Source of the DNA: JBGSYJ01 sp041748075
GTDB lineage: Bacteria; Acidobacteriota; Thermoanaerobaculia; Gp7-AA8
Reading direction: 5' to 3'
DNA: 45,594 bases
Assembly: GCA_041748075.1 (NCBI GenBank)
Contig: JBGTDX010000104.1
Coordinates: forward strand, 1 to 45,594
The position numbers were made by a program, and so were the translations under genes. The stretch's first letter is position 1, and every line of letters starts with the position of its first letter. The notes beneath the pieces are model-generated. The model ran no database searches. It saw only the letters and a program-made list of their open reading frames with translations, and had not been told where the DNA came from. Shown here piece after piece: positions 9,289-18,147 of this stretch.

Positions 9289-9846
9289 ATGCGTGTAGAA
9301 AACAAGGAAACCAACTCCGAGAACCGGCTCATGGCCCTGCATGAAATGAAGAAATTCAAAGTCTCGAAGGACGAGCCCGACATCCGCGGCTGGGAGGTCG
9401 TGACCTCGGATCACAAGAAGATCGGCAAGGTTCACGAACTGATTGTCGACACGCTCGCGATGAAGGTCCGCTACCTGGTCGTCGATGTCGAAGGCAGCGT
9501 TCTGTCGACCAAGTCGAACAGCCACGTCCTCATTCCGATCGCCGGCGCCCAGCTCGACGATGCCGACAATCGCGTTTATCTGGACATGGACGTGGCGAAA
9601 ATTGCGGCCCTTCCTCCTTACGACGACCGCCCGATCTCCCGCGATTACGAGACGACCATCGCCCGGCTCTTCGGAAGCAGCGACGAAACGGCAAGCCCGG
9701 CAGACGACAGGGATTTCTACGACCAGAAGCAGTATGCCGACAAGGCATTCTGGGGCAAAAGACGGGCGGGCCGCGAGGACAAGGCGTACATCGCGCCTGC
9801 CGATGAGCGGACACCGGCGGACCGCGAAGACAACATCAAGCGATGA
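9289..9846 (+). CDS. PRC-barrel domain protein
   Basis: A 185-residue soluble protein. Residues of about 28-100 form a PRC-barrel: GWEVVTSDHKKIGKVHELIVD, then VRYLVVDVEG, then HVLIPIAGAQLDD and NRVYLDMD. The second half is hydrophilic and charged (YDDRPISRDYE, then DREDNIKR at the end), and I do not recognise it. PRC-barrels occur in photosynthetic reaction-centre H subunits, in RimM and in stress-related proteins. Stand-alone bacterial versions are mostly uncharacterised. The start is well supported by GAGGAGGAGA 5 bases upstream. The stop codon overlaps a possible tiny ORF by 4 bases. Confidence 0.88.
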   Translation: MRVENKETNSENRLMALHEMKKFKVSKDEPDIRGWEVVTSDHKKIGKVHELIVDTLAMKVRYLVVDVEGSVLSTKSNSHVLIPIAGAQLDDADNRVYLDMDVAKIAALPPYDDRPISRDYETTIARLFGSSDETASPADDRDFYDQKQYADKAFWGKRRAGREDKAYIAPADERTPADREDNIKR

Positions 9847-9926
9847 AGGGACCGGAGATCACTGCCTTTGTCCTGGCGCGCGGCTACGCGGTCGTCGAGA
9901 CTCTGCCGGCGCGACGCCACTTGTAA
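9843..9926 (+). CDS. Possible 27-residue ORF overlapping the PRC-barrel stop
   Basis: An ATGA overlap places this ATG on the stop codon of the PRC-barrel gene, the usual geometry for translational coupling. It encodes 27 residues beginning MKGPEITAFVLARGYA and ending at TAA. No family is recognised and there is no independent ribosome binding site. It may be chance or a degraded gene end. It is listed only because of the overlap geometry. Confidence 0.22.
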   Translation: MKGPEITAFVLARGYAVVETLPARRHL

Positions 9927-9980
9927 CCGGGAGGACAGACTGGAGTAGGATAATCTCGCTGATTAGGTGGAGGAACCCTG

Positions 9981-11330
9981 ATGCGAAAACTCCTGCTACT
10001 GCTCTGTCTCCCGATTGCATTCGGATGCAACAGCGCCGGCACGACAACCGGTGGTACGCCCACGTCGTCTCCCTCCTCGGGATCCATAGCGTTCGTCGAT
10101 GTGAACGTCATCCCGATGAACCGCCCCGGAGTCACCAGAGGCCAGACCGTCATCGTCGAAGAGGACCGCATCGTCGCCGTCGGCCCGACGGCAAGCGTGA
10201 GAGTTCCTGAAGGCGCACGCGTGATCGATGGGTCCGGCAAGTACCTGCTCCCCGGGCTTGCCGAAATGCATGGCCACATTCCGCCGCCTCAGGCGCCCGC
10301 CCAGTTCACTGAAGATGTTTTGTTTCTATATGTGGCAGCCGGCATTACCACGGTGCGCGGGATGCTCGGCCATGAGGGTCAGCTCGAATTGAAGGCACGT
10401 GCGAGCGAAGGAACGATCGTATCGCCGAATCTCTATCTGGCAGGCCCGAGTTTCAACGGGAACTCCATCAATTCTCCGGAAGAAGCCATCGCAAAAGTGC
10501 GGCAGCAGAAGCGTGAAGGCTGGGATCTGCTCAAAGTTCACCCGGGACTCACCCGCGCGGAATACGACGCGATGGCGCGCACGGCGAGAGAAGAGCGAAT
10601 CCGGTTTGGTGGACACGTGCCGGCCGAGGTGGGTCTGGCACACGCAATCGAGATGGGACAGGAGACCATGGACCACGTCGACGGCTATGTCGAACATCTG
10701 GACGGTCAGCAGAAACCGGTCGACGACGGGAAGCTCGCCGAGATCGTGCGGATATCAAAAGACGCCGGGGTCTGGATCGTGCCGACGATGGCACTCTGGG
10801 AAACTCTGTACGGAACGGCGCCACTCGAGACACTCGAGTCGTACGAAGAATTGAAGTACATGCCGCGGCAGCAGGTTTCCCAGTGGATCGAGACGCACAA
10901 GGCCCGGCTGGCAAACCCGCAACTCGACCCCGCGATGTCGAGGAACGTCATTGCGAACCGCATGAAGATCCTCCGCGCGTTGAACGAGGGCGGAGTTCGA
11001 ATCCTGATGGGCACTGATGCGCCGCAGCAATTCAGCGTACCCGGCTTTGCACTTCACCGGGAGCTCGAGAGGATGTCGGCTGCCGGGATGAGCGCATGGG
11101 ACATTCTTCGTAGCGGCACGGTGAATGTCGGCGAGTACTTCCGCGAGCAAGACTCGTTCGGGACTGTGGCGCAGGGCCAGCGCGCCGATCTTCTGCTCGT
11201 CGACGCGAACCCGCTCGATGACATAGGGAACGTTGCACACATCGCGGGCGTGATGACGCGCGGCCGTTGGCTCTCGCGCCAGGACATCGACGCGAGACTC
11301 GCGCAGATCGCAGCGCGCAATGCAGAGTAG
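9981..11330 (+). CDS. Amidohydrolase family lipoprotein
   Basis: A 449-residue metal-dependent hydrolase of the imidazolonepropionase/prolidase-like amidohydrolase group. A signal sequence ends in PIAFGC, so Cys16 is the likely lipid-modified residue and the protein should be membrane-tethered outside the cytoplasm. Motifs seen are the first metal pair HGH (residues 97-99), a Lys in LLKVHPG (about 184) that could be the carboxylated bridging lysine, GGHVPAE, and GTDAPQQF with the catalytic Asp near 345. A strong GGTGGAGGAACC ribosome site precedes the ATG. The substrate is unknown; relatives act on X-Pro dipeptides or cyclic amides. Its last 11 bases overlap the next ORF. Confidence 0.9.
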   Translation: MRKLLLLLCLPIAFGCNSAGTTTGGTPTSSPSSGSIAFVDVNVIPMNRPGVTRGQTVIVEEDRIVAVGPTASVRVPEGARVIDGSGKYLLPGLAEMHGHIPPPQAPAQFTEDVLFLYVAAGITTVRGMLGHEGQLELKARASEGTIVSPNLYLAGPSFNGNSINSPEEAIAKVRQQKREGWDLLKVHPGLTRAEYDAMARTAREERIRFGGHVPAEVGLAHAIEMGQETMDHVDGYVEHLDGQQKPVDDGKLAEIVRISKDAGVWIVPTMALWETLYGTAPLETLESYEELKYMPRQQVSQWIETHKARLANPQLDPAMSRNVIANRMKILRALNEGGVRILMGTDAPQQFSVPGFALHRELERMSAAGMSAWDILRSGTVNVGEYFREQDSFGTVAQGQRADLLLVDANPLDDIGNVAHIAGVMTRGRWLSRQDIDARLAQIAARNAE

Positions 11331-11559
11331 GCCGGAGATCCGATTCCCGACGTCCTCGCTGCTCTGGTGCGTGGCTATCTGTCTGATCTATCTCTACGTA
11401 TGCATTCATACACTTTTCCATCCGCCCATCCCCGGCAGGGACGGATTCTGGGCAGTACTCTTTCTCGCCGTTGCCGCAGCAGGGATCCTGGCTCATCTGT
11501 TCGCTCCTCCCTGGTTGTTCCGGGCCGCGTTCCATGCCGTTGCCACAGTCGCAGCCTGA
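11320..11559 (+). CDS. Small two-helix membrane protein, unknown
   Basis: A 79-residue ORF with two hydrophobic stretches (about residues 13-31 and 42-60). It starts inside the last 11 bases of the amidohydrolase gene, which suggests coupled translation. It ends 12 bases before the convergent M23 gene. I do not recognise a family. The hydrophobic pattern and the overlap favour a real gene, but conservation is not known. Confidence 0.5.
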   Translation: MQSRPEIRFPTSSLLWCVAICLIYLYVCIHTLFHPPIPGRDGFWAVLFLAVAAAGILAHLFAPPWLFRAAFHAVATVAA

Positions 11560-11571
11560 CCTTTCATTGAG

Positions 11572-12294
11572 TTATCGCAGTGCCGGATTGCCGGAGGTTG
11601 CCGCGGAGGCCACCGGAACGGTCACTCCCCGGGATCGCAGGATCGGATAGGGGTTGACTGCCTCCCCCTTCCACCACTCTTTCGAAGGCGGAAGGCGTGA
11701 GATCCCGAAGTGCAGGTGTGGATCGCTCGCGTTGCCGGTACTTCCGACATATCCGATCACTTCGCCTCGCCGCACTTTCCGTCCCTCGACCATCTCCGGC
11801 GCGTAGGAATCGAGATGCGCGTAGTAATAAATCCATTCTTCCTCCGGATCGGTCTGATACAGAGTGATGCCTCCCGGAACGCTCAGATGAAGTTTGCGAA
11901 CTGTGCCATCCATCACTGCAACGACCGGAGTTCCGCGCGCTGCCATGATGTCGATGGCGTGATGCGGTCGGCCACCCCAACGCCTGTCGAGAAAGTGATC
12001 CATGAGGTCTTCTCTCCTCTTCCCCGCGACGGGAATCGCGACGGCATCAGTAGAGGGGTAGCTCACAGTAGAAACACGGGCCGGAGCCGGAGTTTTCTGC
12101 GCTCTGACAGGAACGTCCTTATTCGGCCCCTCCGGCAGAGGCACCCCTACCGGTTGCGCCGGCAAAGCGCCTTCGCGTTCCACCTGCTGTTCAGGGGTGA
12201 TGACCAGCTGGCCGGTGGTCTGAAGCCATAGGAAAAGGCTTGCAGCCCCTATGACGCAGCCGATGAGAAACGAAATCAGGAACTTCACGGGCAT
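11572..12294 (-). CDS. M23 (LytM-type) metallopeptidase, membrane-anchored
   Basis: A 240-residue protein with an N-terminal hydrophobic helix (about 5-27), a Pro-rich linker, and an M23 domain from about residue 97. Zinc and catalytic residues are visible as GRPHHAID (H111 and D115) and DPHLHFG (H193, H195). The intervening VVAVMDGTV and VGSTGNAS are typical of the fold. M23 enzymes cut peptide cross-bridges in peptidoglycan, or activate amidases when degenerate. The metal ligands look intact here, so it is probably catalytic. A cell-envelope location is expected. It is divergent from the VWA gene, with a 137-base gap. Confidence 0.9.
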   Translation of the reverse strand: MPVKFLISFLIGCVIGAASLFLWLQTTGQLVITPEQQVEREGALPAQPVGVPLPEGPNKDVPVRAQKTPAPARVSTVSYPSTDAVAIPVAGKRREDLMDHFLDRRWGGRPHHAIDIMAARGTPVVAVMDGTVRKLHLSVPGGITLYQTDPEEEWIYYYAHLDSYAPEMVEGRKVRRGEVIGYVGSTGNASDPHLHFGISRLPPSKEWWKGEAVNPYPILRSRGVTVPVASAATSGNPALR

Positions 12295-12431
12295 GATCCG
12301 GTCTCATCCATGCGAGTGTTGAACCAGCTTTCGCCCTCCGCCCTTCCCACCCATGCCCGTCAGCAGCATTCTCTTGCTCCCGGTTTTCTTTCGGCCACCT
12401 GTCGGGTCTAACTTTCGACAGGAGAAGAATC

Positions 12432-14342
12432 ATGCGCAAGACAATCGGTACGCTCGTCATCATTCTGGTTTCATTTTCCCTGACACTCCATACGGCTTGT
12501 TCGACGGCCCGAGGCGAGAGCGAACTTGCTGGAACCGTAACGGACGGAGTGGCTCCGCTCGCTGGGGTCACGATCACGCTCACCTCGCCTTCACTCGATC
12601 GACCGCGCGTGGCGGCCACCGATGCGCGCGGATCATTCCGGTTCAACGCGCTCCTTCCGGGCTCCTACGAAGTCGCCTTCCGGGCGGAGGGATTTCATGC
12701 AGTGTCGTATGGTGTTCAGGTCGGCACCACACCCGAGCATCTCGAAGCGGCGCTCCCTCGAATGACTGAGCAGGAGCGTCTCGTGGCGGAGACGCGAGTC
12801 ACCACCTCGACAGACAGCGCAGCCAAAGCGGCAAGGGTCCGGAAACAGCGGGATCGCAGGGGCCTGATACCGGGGTTGCGCGATCTGGTCGTCGCAAATG
12901 CGCCGGCCATGACGTCTCATGCGGCGGCATCTCCCTTCTTCCATGAGCAGCTGAATACCGAGGAGTATGCATCATTCGCAGAGGGGAGTTTTCTCAGCGC
13001 GGCAGAAAAACCGCTCTCTACCTTCTCAATCGACGTCGACCGCGCGTCCTACAGCAACGTCCGCCGATTTCTCAGAGACGCCCAGCTCCCGCCGGCCGAC
13101 GCGGTACGGATCGAAGAAATGATCAACTACTTCAACTACGCCTATCCCCCGCCCGCGGACGGACGGCCGTTCGCGGTTCACACCGAGATCGCGAGCTGCC
13201 CATGGAACGAATCAAACCGGTTGTTGAGGATCGGAATTCAGGGCAGACAGATCGACAGCTGGAAGATGCCGCCCAGTAACCTGGTGTTCCTGCTTGACGT
13301 TTCGGGATCCATGAACAGCCCGGATAAGCTGCCGCTGGTCAAAGACGCGTTCCGGCTTCTCGTCGATCAGCTGCGGCCTCAGGACCGCGTATCGATCGTG
13401 GTCTATGCAGGGGCCGCGGGCACGGTCCTGCCTTCGACATCAGGCGCAGACAAGCAACGTATCCTCGACGCAATCTCCGAGCTCGAAGCTGGAGGCTCGA
13501 CCGCGGGAGGCGAAGGAATTCTGCTCGCATACCGGATCGCCCGGGAAAGCTTCATCCCGGAAGGTAGCAACCGCGTCATCCTCGCGACCGATGGCGACTT
13601 CAACGTCGGCGCGTCGAGCGCCGGAGAGCTCGAAGAGCTCATCGTTCAGAAGCGGCGTGAGGGGGTGTTTCTCACCGTCCTCGGTTTCGGCACAGGGAAC
13701 CTCAAGGATGCGAAGATGGAACTTCTCGCCGACAAGGGCAACGGCAACTACGCCTACATCGACAACAAGCTGGAAGCCGAGAAGGTCTTCGTGCACGAAC
13801 TCGGAGGAACCCTTCTGACGATTGCGAGCGATGTAAAGATTCAGCTGGACTTCAATCCCGCCCTGGTGGAGGAATACCGGCTGGTCGGCTATGAGAATCG
13901 CCGCCTGCAGGATCGGGACTTTCACGACGACACGAAGGATGCGGGTGAGCTCGGCGCCGGGCACTCGGTCACGGCGCTCTACGAGATCAAGCCTGTGAAG
14001 AAGTCAGGCGCCTCATCGACCGCACAGATCGCCACGCTCCGTCTCCGCTACAAGGATCCGGGCGTAGAAACCAGCCAGCTCATCGCAACTCCGGTTCGTG
14101 ACCGGGGACTGAGCTGGTACGGAGCCTCCGACGACTTCAAGTTCGCGGCAGCGGTCGCGCAGTTCGGAATGCTGCTGCGCAACTCTACGCATCGCGGCAA
14201 CAGTGACTGGTCGGGGGCCCTACAGCTCGCAAAGGTGGCCCGCGGTGCCGATCCCGGTGGATACCGTCAGGAACTCGTGGAAATGGTCGAGACTGCCGCC
14301 AGCCTTCAGAGCGGCACTCGTCAGATCGTGTCAGGCCAGTAG
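12432..14342 (+). CDS. VWA-domain lipoprotein with carboxypeptidase-like N-terminal domain (YfbK-like)
   Basis: A 636-residue exported protein. The signal ends LTLHTACS, making Cys23 the probable lipid attachment site. Residues of about 31-105 form a carboxypeptidase-regulatory-like beta domain (ELAGTVTDGVAPLAG, then GSFRFNALLPGSYEV). A conserved segment (STFSIDVDRASYSNVRRFL) precedes the von Willebrand A domain. Its metal-site motif DVSGSMNS begins near residue 289, followed by STAGGEG and ILATDGDFN. The C-terminal part matches the DUF3520 type found after such VWA domains. These proteins are thought to bind partners at the envelope, and the exact role is not established. Ribosome site AGGAGAAG. 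A perfect palindrome lies just after the stop. Confidence 0.9.
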   Translation: MRKTIGTLVIILVSFSLTLHTACSTARGESELAGTVTDGVAPLAGVTITLTSPSLDRPRVAATDARGSFRFNALLPGSYEVAFRAEGFHAVSYGVQVGTTPEHLEAALPRMTEQERLVAETRVTTSTDSAAKAARVRKQRDRRGLIPGLRDLVVANAPAMTSHAAASPFFHEQLNTEEYASFAEGSFLSAAEKPLSTFSIDVDRASYSNVRRFLRDAQLPPADAVRIEEMINYFNYAYPPPADGRPFAVHTEIASCPWNESNRLLRIGIQGRQIDSWKMPPSNLVFLLDVSGSMNSPDKLPLVKDAFRLLVDQLRPQDRVSIVVYAGAAGTVLPSTSGADKQRILDAISELEAGGSTAGGEGILLAYRIARESFIPEGSNRVILATDGDFNVGASSAGELEELIVQKRREGVFLTVLGFGTGNLKDAKMELLADKGNGNYAYIDNKLEAEKVFVHELGGTLLTIASDVKIQLDFNPALVEEYRLVGYENRRLQDRDFHDDTKDAGELGAGHSVTALYEIKPVKKSGASSTAQIATLRLRYKDPGVETSQLIATPVRDRGLSWYGASDDFKFAAAVAQFGMLLRNSTHRGNSDWSGALQLAKVARGADPGGYRQELVEMVETAASLQSGTRQIVSGQ

Positions 14343-14354
14343 GCGCGATCGAGC

Positions 14355-14378
14355 GGGGGCGGTCCGCGGACCGCCCCC
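14355..14378. terminator. Perfect 24-base palindrome between convergent genes
   Basis: GGGGGCGGTCC followed by GC and GGACCGCCCCC forms an 11-bp perfect stem. It lies 12 bases after the VWA stop and 31 bases before the end of the oppositely oriented spermidine-synthase-like gene. The position fits a bidirectional terminator, but no T-run follows on either strand, so intrinsic termination is inferred from position and stem strength only. Confidence 0.5.
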
Positions 14379-14409
14379 GGGACCGTTCATCATGAGAAAA
14401 TGCGCGCTT

Positions 14410-16029
14410 CTAGTTGATCACGCTCAAGCGCCGCATGAGCTGGTCCACCGGCGCGTAATCGTCAGTCAGTATCGGAACGCCCGTGACGTTGATCGGAGTC
14501 GAGCCCAACGCCACTTTTTCTTCGAGTCCTTCAAGCCGGATCTTCCCCTCGCTTCGCAGAGACGCTGCACGTTCGGAGAGCTCGGCACCCGACTTCCGTA
14601 TATCGCGGGCCGAGGCCACGAAAACGGTGTTGCTCGGAGAGAATGCGAGTTGATAGGGAAACGCGCGGTACAGGGTCTTTGACATCGCGCGCGTGATCTC
14701 CTCTTCTGCGGGCGCGGCGACGTTGTAAACGATCATCCCGTTCTCGGTCAGCTGCCCGGCACACTCCCTGAAGAATTCACGCGTCGCAAGATGCGCCGGA
14801 ATCGTCGCACCGTAGCGGTTCGTGGTGTAGGCGTCGATGGCAATGATGTCGTACTTCTCGGTACTGCGCTTGACGAACGCACGGCCGTCCTCGACATGGA
14901 GCCGGAGTCTCGGCCCTTCCTCGACAAAAAAGTACTGCTTCGCCACCTCGAGAACCAGAGGATCGATGTCTACGGCATCGATGATGACTTCCGGATAGGC
15001 ATGGAGAAACTGCTTGGGCGCGCTTCCACCGCCGAGTCCTATGAAGAGAACCCGTTTTGCAGATGGATTGAGAATCATCGGCACGTGAAAGTAGTGGATG
15101 TAATCGAAGCCGGCTCCGGCCGGGTCATCCAGGTTCATACGCGACTGGTAGGTGCGATCAAACAGCAGCGTCCGGAAGCGGTTGTGATCCACTACCTGTA
15201 TGTGGTGGAAAGAGCTGTCCCGAACGAGCAGGACTTCGTTGCCGTAGTCCACGGGTCCTCTGAACGCGGAGCTCGGCCCCGCGAACCACAGTGAGAGCAC
15301 CGTGACTACGGAAAGCCCGGCCATAGCCAGCGCGGAGACGAAACGGAATCGCTGCTCGAACCACAGCCTGCCGAGCTTTTCTCCCGTCATCAGATGAGCG
15401 GCCAGGGTCAGGCCCGCGAGCACCCAGGTCAGGATGGCAAGGGCGTAAACGGTCCGGTGGACGCTCTCAAAGAGATCAATCAGGAAAAACCCGGTGCAGA
15501 CGCTTCCGAGGATGCTTCCAAACGTCGACACGGCCGAGATGGAACCAGCCGTCGTGCCGCTCTTTTCCACCCTGGTTGCGATCAGGCGAATGGCAATTGG
15601 CGACACACTCGCGAGGAACAGAATGGGAACGAAAAACAGCGCAATCGTCACGATGGCGGAATGGAGAGGCAGCGGAATCGAGGATGCAAAGACCCGATCG
15701 GACACGAGATCATCGAGCCAGGGAACCAGCGCCGTGGTCGCTCCCGCACAGGCCAGCGCAAGGAGCAAGGTACGGAGCCTGGGAAACCGGTCCGCAGCAC
15801 GCCCACCCGCAAAGTAGCCAATACTCATCGCCGTGAGGCATACCGAGATGACCACCGAGGTTTCCCGAAGGGCCGAGCCGAATGTCTTGCCAATGATTCG
15901 GAACCCGAGAACTTCGAGGGACATCAGGATCGCGCCGGCGAACATCGTCGCGATCCATATCGAAAGTACTTCCAGTCGGATTCTCGGTCGAACACTCCCG
16001 GGTGCTACCGGAGCATCAACTGCAGACAC
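14410..16029 (-). CDS. Membrane protein with C-terminal spermidine-synthase-like domain
   Basis: A 539-residue fusion. The N-terminal 280 residues or so hold several transmembrane helices, including FAGAILMSLEVLGF. The C-terminal part is a Rossmann methyltransferase-like fold of the spermidine synthase family: VLFIGLGGGSAPKQF, then AVDIDPLVLEVAKQYF, LHVEDGRAFV and YDIIAIDAYTT. GTG at 16035 is possible, but the GTG at 16029 has GGAGG 6 bases upstream and is preferred. Such fused proteins are common and uncharacterised; whether they make polyamines is unproven. No SpeD or other polyamine gene is nearby. It lies downstream of the DUF1326 gene on the same strand. Confidence 0.85.
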   Translation of the reverse strand: MSAVDAPVAPGSVRPRIRLEVLSIWIATMFAGAILMSLEVLGFRIIGKTFGSALRETSVVISVCLTAMSIGYFAGGRAADRFPRLRTLLLALACAGATTALVPWLDDLVSDRVFASSIPLPLHSAIVTIALFFVPILFLASVSPIAIRLIATRVEKSGTTAGSISAVSTFGSILGSVCTGFFLIDLFESVHRTVYALAILTWVLAGLTLAAHLMTGEKLGRLWFEQRFRFVSALAMAGLSVVTVLSLWFAGPSSAFRGPVDYGNEVLLVRDSSFHHIQVVDHNRFRTLLFDRTYQSRMNLDDPAGAGFDYIHYFHVPMILNPSAKRVLFIGLGGGSAPKQFLHAYPEVIIDAVDIDPLVLEVAKQYFFVEEGPRLRLHVEDGRAFVKRSTEKYDIIAIDAYTTNRYGATIPAHLATREFFRECAGQLTENGMIVYNVAAPAEEEITRAMSKTLYRAFPYQLAFSPSNTVFVASARDIRKSGAELSERAASLRSEGKIRLEGLEEKVALGSTPINVTGVPILTDDYAPVDQLMRRLSVIN

Positions 16030-16103
16030 GGCCACCTCCAGGCTGTCGATGAAACCTCAGACCCTGCCAGGATTATAGCCGCAGCCCGTTCGCTGCTTTT
16101 CCA

Positions 16104-16124
16104 GGGCCGCCGTGTCGGCGGCCC
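16104..16124. terminator. Stem-loop after the DUF1326 gene
   Basis: GGGCCGCC and GGCGGCCC make an 8-bp stem around GTGTC, 12 bases downstream of the DUF1326 stop on the minus strand. There is no T-run, so it could be a weak terminator or an mRNA end-stabilising hairpin. Confidence 0.4.
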
Positions 16125-16136
16125 CGGGCGACGATC

Positions 16137-16874
16137 TCACATCACGTCTTTCGAGTTGATGTCGAAGGTAATCATGAAACCATTGGTTCCCCTGAACTCG
16201 AACGCCTTTTCACCGAGCCGGTATGCTTCGACCTCGTTCGGCATCATCACGAACCCTTCGTTCCGTGGCGCGCCCCAGTACTTGAGGTTCTTGATAACGA
16301 CCGGATCATCCGTGTTTCCCTGAAACCGGGTGAGGACCACCTCGGCCGCTTTGCCTCCGTCCAGGCGGGCGACCGCAGAATCCTTCGTCGCCTTCCACTC
16401 CATGGGCGCATCGTCGGCCATGGAAAATGAGTTCCATTTGACCGGATAGAGGTGCCCGAGCACCTGAACGATGCCCTCCCGCTGCTCTTTCGTAACCGAA
16501 GGATCGAAGGTAAGCACCGCCCAGTCCATCTCGCCCTTGGAGAAGTCTCCACCGAGGTCGCCGGCGACCCAGAATCGGGCTCCGTCGAGCTTCGTGGCGC
16601 CATGGTGACCGCCGTTCACTCTGAACGCGTTGTTGAATCGGCAGAAGTGGCCGTCGCCATGACCGGCGTGCGCTCCCCCTCCAGTATGTTCCGCAGGCTC
16701 GGTGTTGAAGTAACACTGGCAGAACATCGGGCAACTGCATGCTTCGATGATGGTCGCGTTCATGGACCAGTCGCCAGCCGACTTTGCCTTCTCCCCTGCA
16801 ATCACCACCGTTCCGATGGCTGCAACGAGGAGCGCAACTATGGATAGAGAAAGCCTTCGGGCCTGCGCTTTCAT
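16137..16874 (-). CDS. DUF1326 domain protein, exported
   Basis: A 245-residue protein. A signal peptide (residues 1-27, ending VVIAGEKA) suggests export. The mature part opens with the Cys-rich motif ACSCPMFCQCYF (Cys 46, 48, 52 and 54), characteristic of DUF1326. Further on are CRFNNAFRVNGGHHG, GARFWVAGDLGG and QREGIVQVLG. The family has no agreed function; the clustered cysteines suggest metal or thiol chemistry, which is inference. An in-frame ATG at 16892 exists, but the ATG at 16874 has GGAAGGAGTC in position and leaves a cleaner signal peptide. Confidence 0.85.
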   Translation of the reverse strand: MKAQARRLSLSIVALLVAAIGTVVIAGEKAKSAGDWSMNATIIEACSCPMFCQCYFNTEPAEHTGGGAHAGHGDGHFCRFNNAFRVNGGHHGATKLDGARFWVAGDLGGDFSKGEMDWAVLTFDPSVTKEQREGIVQVLGHLYPVKWNSFSMADDAPMEWKATKDSAVARLDGGKAAEVVLTRFQGNTDDPVVIKNLKYWGAPRNEGFVMMPNEVEAYRLGEKAFEFRGTNGFMITFDINSKDVM

Positions 16875-17022
16875 ACGAGACTCCTTCCACATAAATTGTG
16901 ATTTTCCACCAGCTTATGGCTTTCATGGTGAACCTGTCCACTCAGTTATGGAAGGTGCGGCGGACAGTGCCGGCGTAGAGCCGCTGATTTGCTTCGAACG
17001 ACGTCCCGGGGGAGCAGATTCG

Positions 17023-17766
17023 CTACTCCCGGAGCGTCGTGTGATGAAGCTTGAGCGGTTTCGAGCTGCTCCTGATTTTCAGGTTGAGCGCTTCGACGAA
17101 GACAGAGAAGCCCATCGCGAAGTAGATGTATCCCTTCGGGATGTGCTGCTCGAATCCCTCCGCGACGAGCGACATGCCGATGAGCAGCAGGAAGCTCAAG
17201 GCGAGCATCTTCACGGTGGGATGTCGTTCGACGAACCCGCTGATCCTTGCCGCCGAGAGCATCATCACACCGACGGCGATCACGACCGCCACGATCATGA
17301 CAGGCAGTTCGTCGACCATGCCGACGGCCGTGATCACGGAGTCCAGGGAGAAAACCGCGTCCAGCATGAGGATCTGAACAAGGACGCCGCCAAAAGTCGC
17401 CGCGACCTTCTTCTCGGTGGCCTCTTCATCGCCTTCCAGCTTGTCATGGATCTCGAACGTGGCTTTGGCGAGCAGGAACAGCCCACCTACGATGAGAATG
17501 ATGTCGCGGCCCGAGATCTCGTGAGCCATCACCGTGAAGATCGGCGCCGTCAGCCTGATCACCCATGCGAGGGAAAACAGCAGCAGAATTCGCATGAGCA
17601 TGGCAAGTCCCAGCCCGAGCTGGCGGGCCTTCGCCTGCTGATGTAATGGCAATTTTCCAGCAAGGATCGAGATGAAGATGATGTTGTCGATTCCGAGAAC
17701 GATCTCCAGCGCTGTCAGGGTGAGCAGCGCAATCCACACCTGGGGATTCGAGATTAATTCAATCAA
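17023..17766 (-). CDS. TerC family integral membrane protein
   Basis: A 247-residue membrane protein with about seven helices and the conserved TerC acidic motifs LEIVLGIDNIIF (D27) and LMLDAVFSLDSVITAVGM. TerC proteins are linked to manganese export or metal insertion into secreted proteins, and to tellurium resistance operons. The start is TTG with AAGGAG 8 bases upstream. It ends in a basic and polar tail (KIRSSSKPLKLHHTTLRE). No ter operon genes accompany it, so a general metal-homeostasis role is more likely than tellurite resistance. Confidence 0.93.
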   Translation of the reverse strand: MIELISNPQVWIALLTLTALEIVLGIDNIIFISILAGKLPLHQQAKARQLGLGLAMLMRILLLFSLAWVIRLTAPIFTVMAHEISGRDIILIVGGLFLLAKATFEIHDKLEGDEEATEKKVAATFGGVLVQILMLDAVFSLDSVITAVGMVDELPVMIVAVVIAVGVMMLSAARISGFVERHPTVKMLALSFLLLIGMSLVAEGFEQHIPKGYIYFAMGFSVFVEALNLKIRSSSKPLKLHHTTLRE

Positions 17767-17862
17767 GGCGCTTCTCCTTCAGCAGCCGGACGACCGTTAC
17801 AGGACACTAGTGTCTCAGATCAGAAGCTGGTGCGCAGTAAAAAATCAGGCCTGAGACGAGGC

Positions 17863-18147
17863 TCACTTCCACTTGGAGGGAAGATACTGGAGAGCGCTGT
17901 CCGCACCGCGGGTCGCCGTCAGTCCGCCCTGCCCCAGCGCGCGCTCGGCCTTCGTCAGCGCGGGCGCGCAACATCCCTCGAGGGTGATGTAGAAGCGGCC
18001 TACGATCCCGCCGGGCGGCTGGTAGAAGACGATCTCGCCGTGCTGCTCACAGTAGCAGCCCATGAGAGTCGTGCGCACGAACTCCGCGACTTCGACGAGA
18101 GTCCCCCTGTGATGGAACTCGATCGTCCTGACCGTCTGTAGCTTCAT
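17863..18147 (-). CDS. Small Cys/His protein, second member of a tandem pair
   Basis: A 94-residue cytoplasmic-looking protein of no family I recognise. It contains VRTIEFHHRGTLVEV, the segment MGCYCEQHGEIVFY, and YITLEGCCAPALTKAERAL. The ORF immediately upstream (18047-18391) has the same order of features, so the two look like products of a tandem duplication. A strong GGGGAGGGACGGG ribosome site precedes the ATG. The cysteines and histidines could bind a metal, which is a guess. TerC lies 97 bases downstream on the same strand. Confidence 0.62.
   Translation of the reverse strand: MKLQTVRTIEFHHRGTLVEVAEFVRTTLMGCYCEQHGEIVFYQPPGGIVGRFYITLEGCCAPALTKAERALGQGGLTATRGADSALQYLPSKWK

Noticed and set aside
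9921..9954. Promoter before the amidohydrolase (TTGTAA and GATAAT)
   Set aside because: The spacing is 22 bases, too long for a standard sigma-70 promoter, so it is not listed.
12618..14342. Idea that VWA protein plus M23 peptidase form a defence or gliding system
   Set aside because: They are divergent, share no partner genes such as MoxR ATPase or TonB-ExbBD, and each is common alone.
17023..17766. Tellurite-resistance operon
   Set aside because: Only TerC is present; no TerD-type or other ter genes are in the window.
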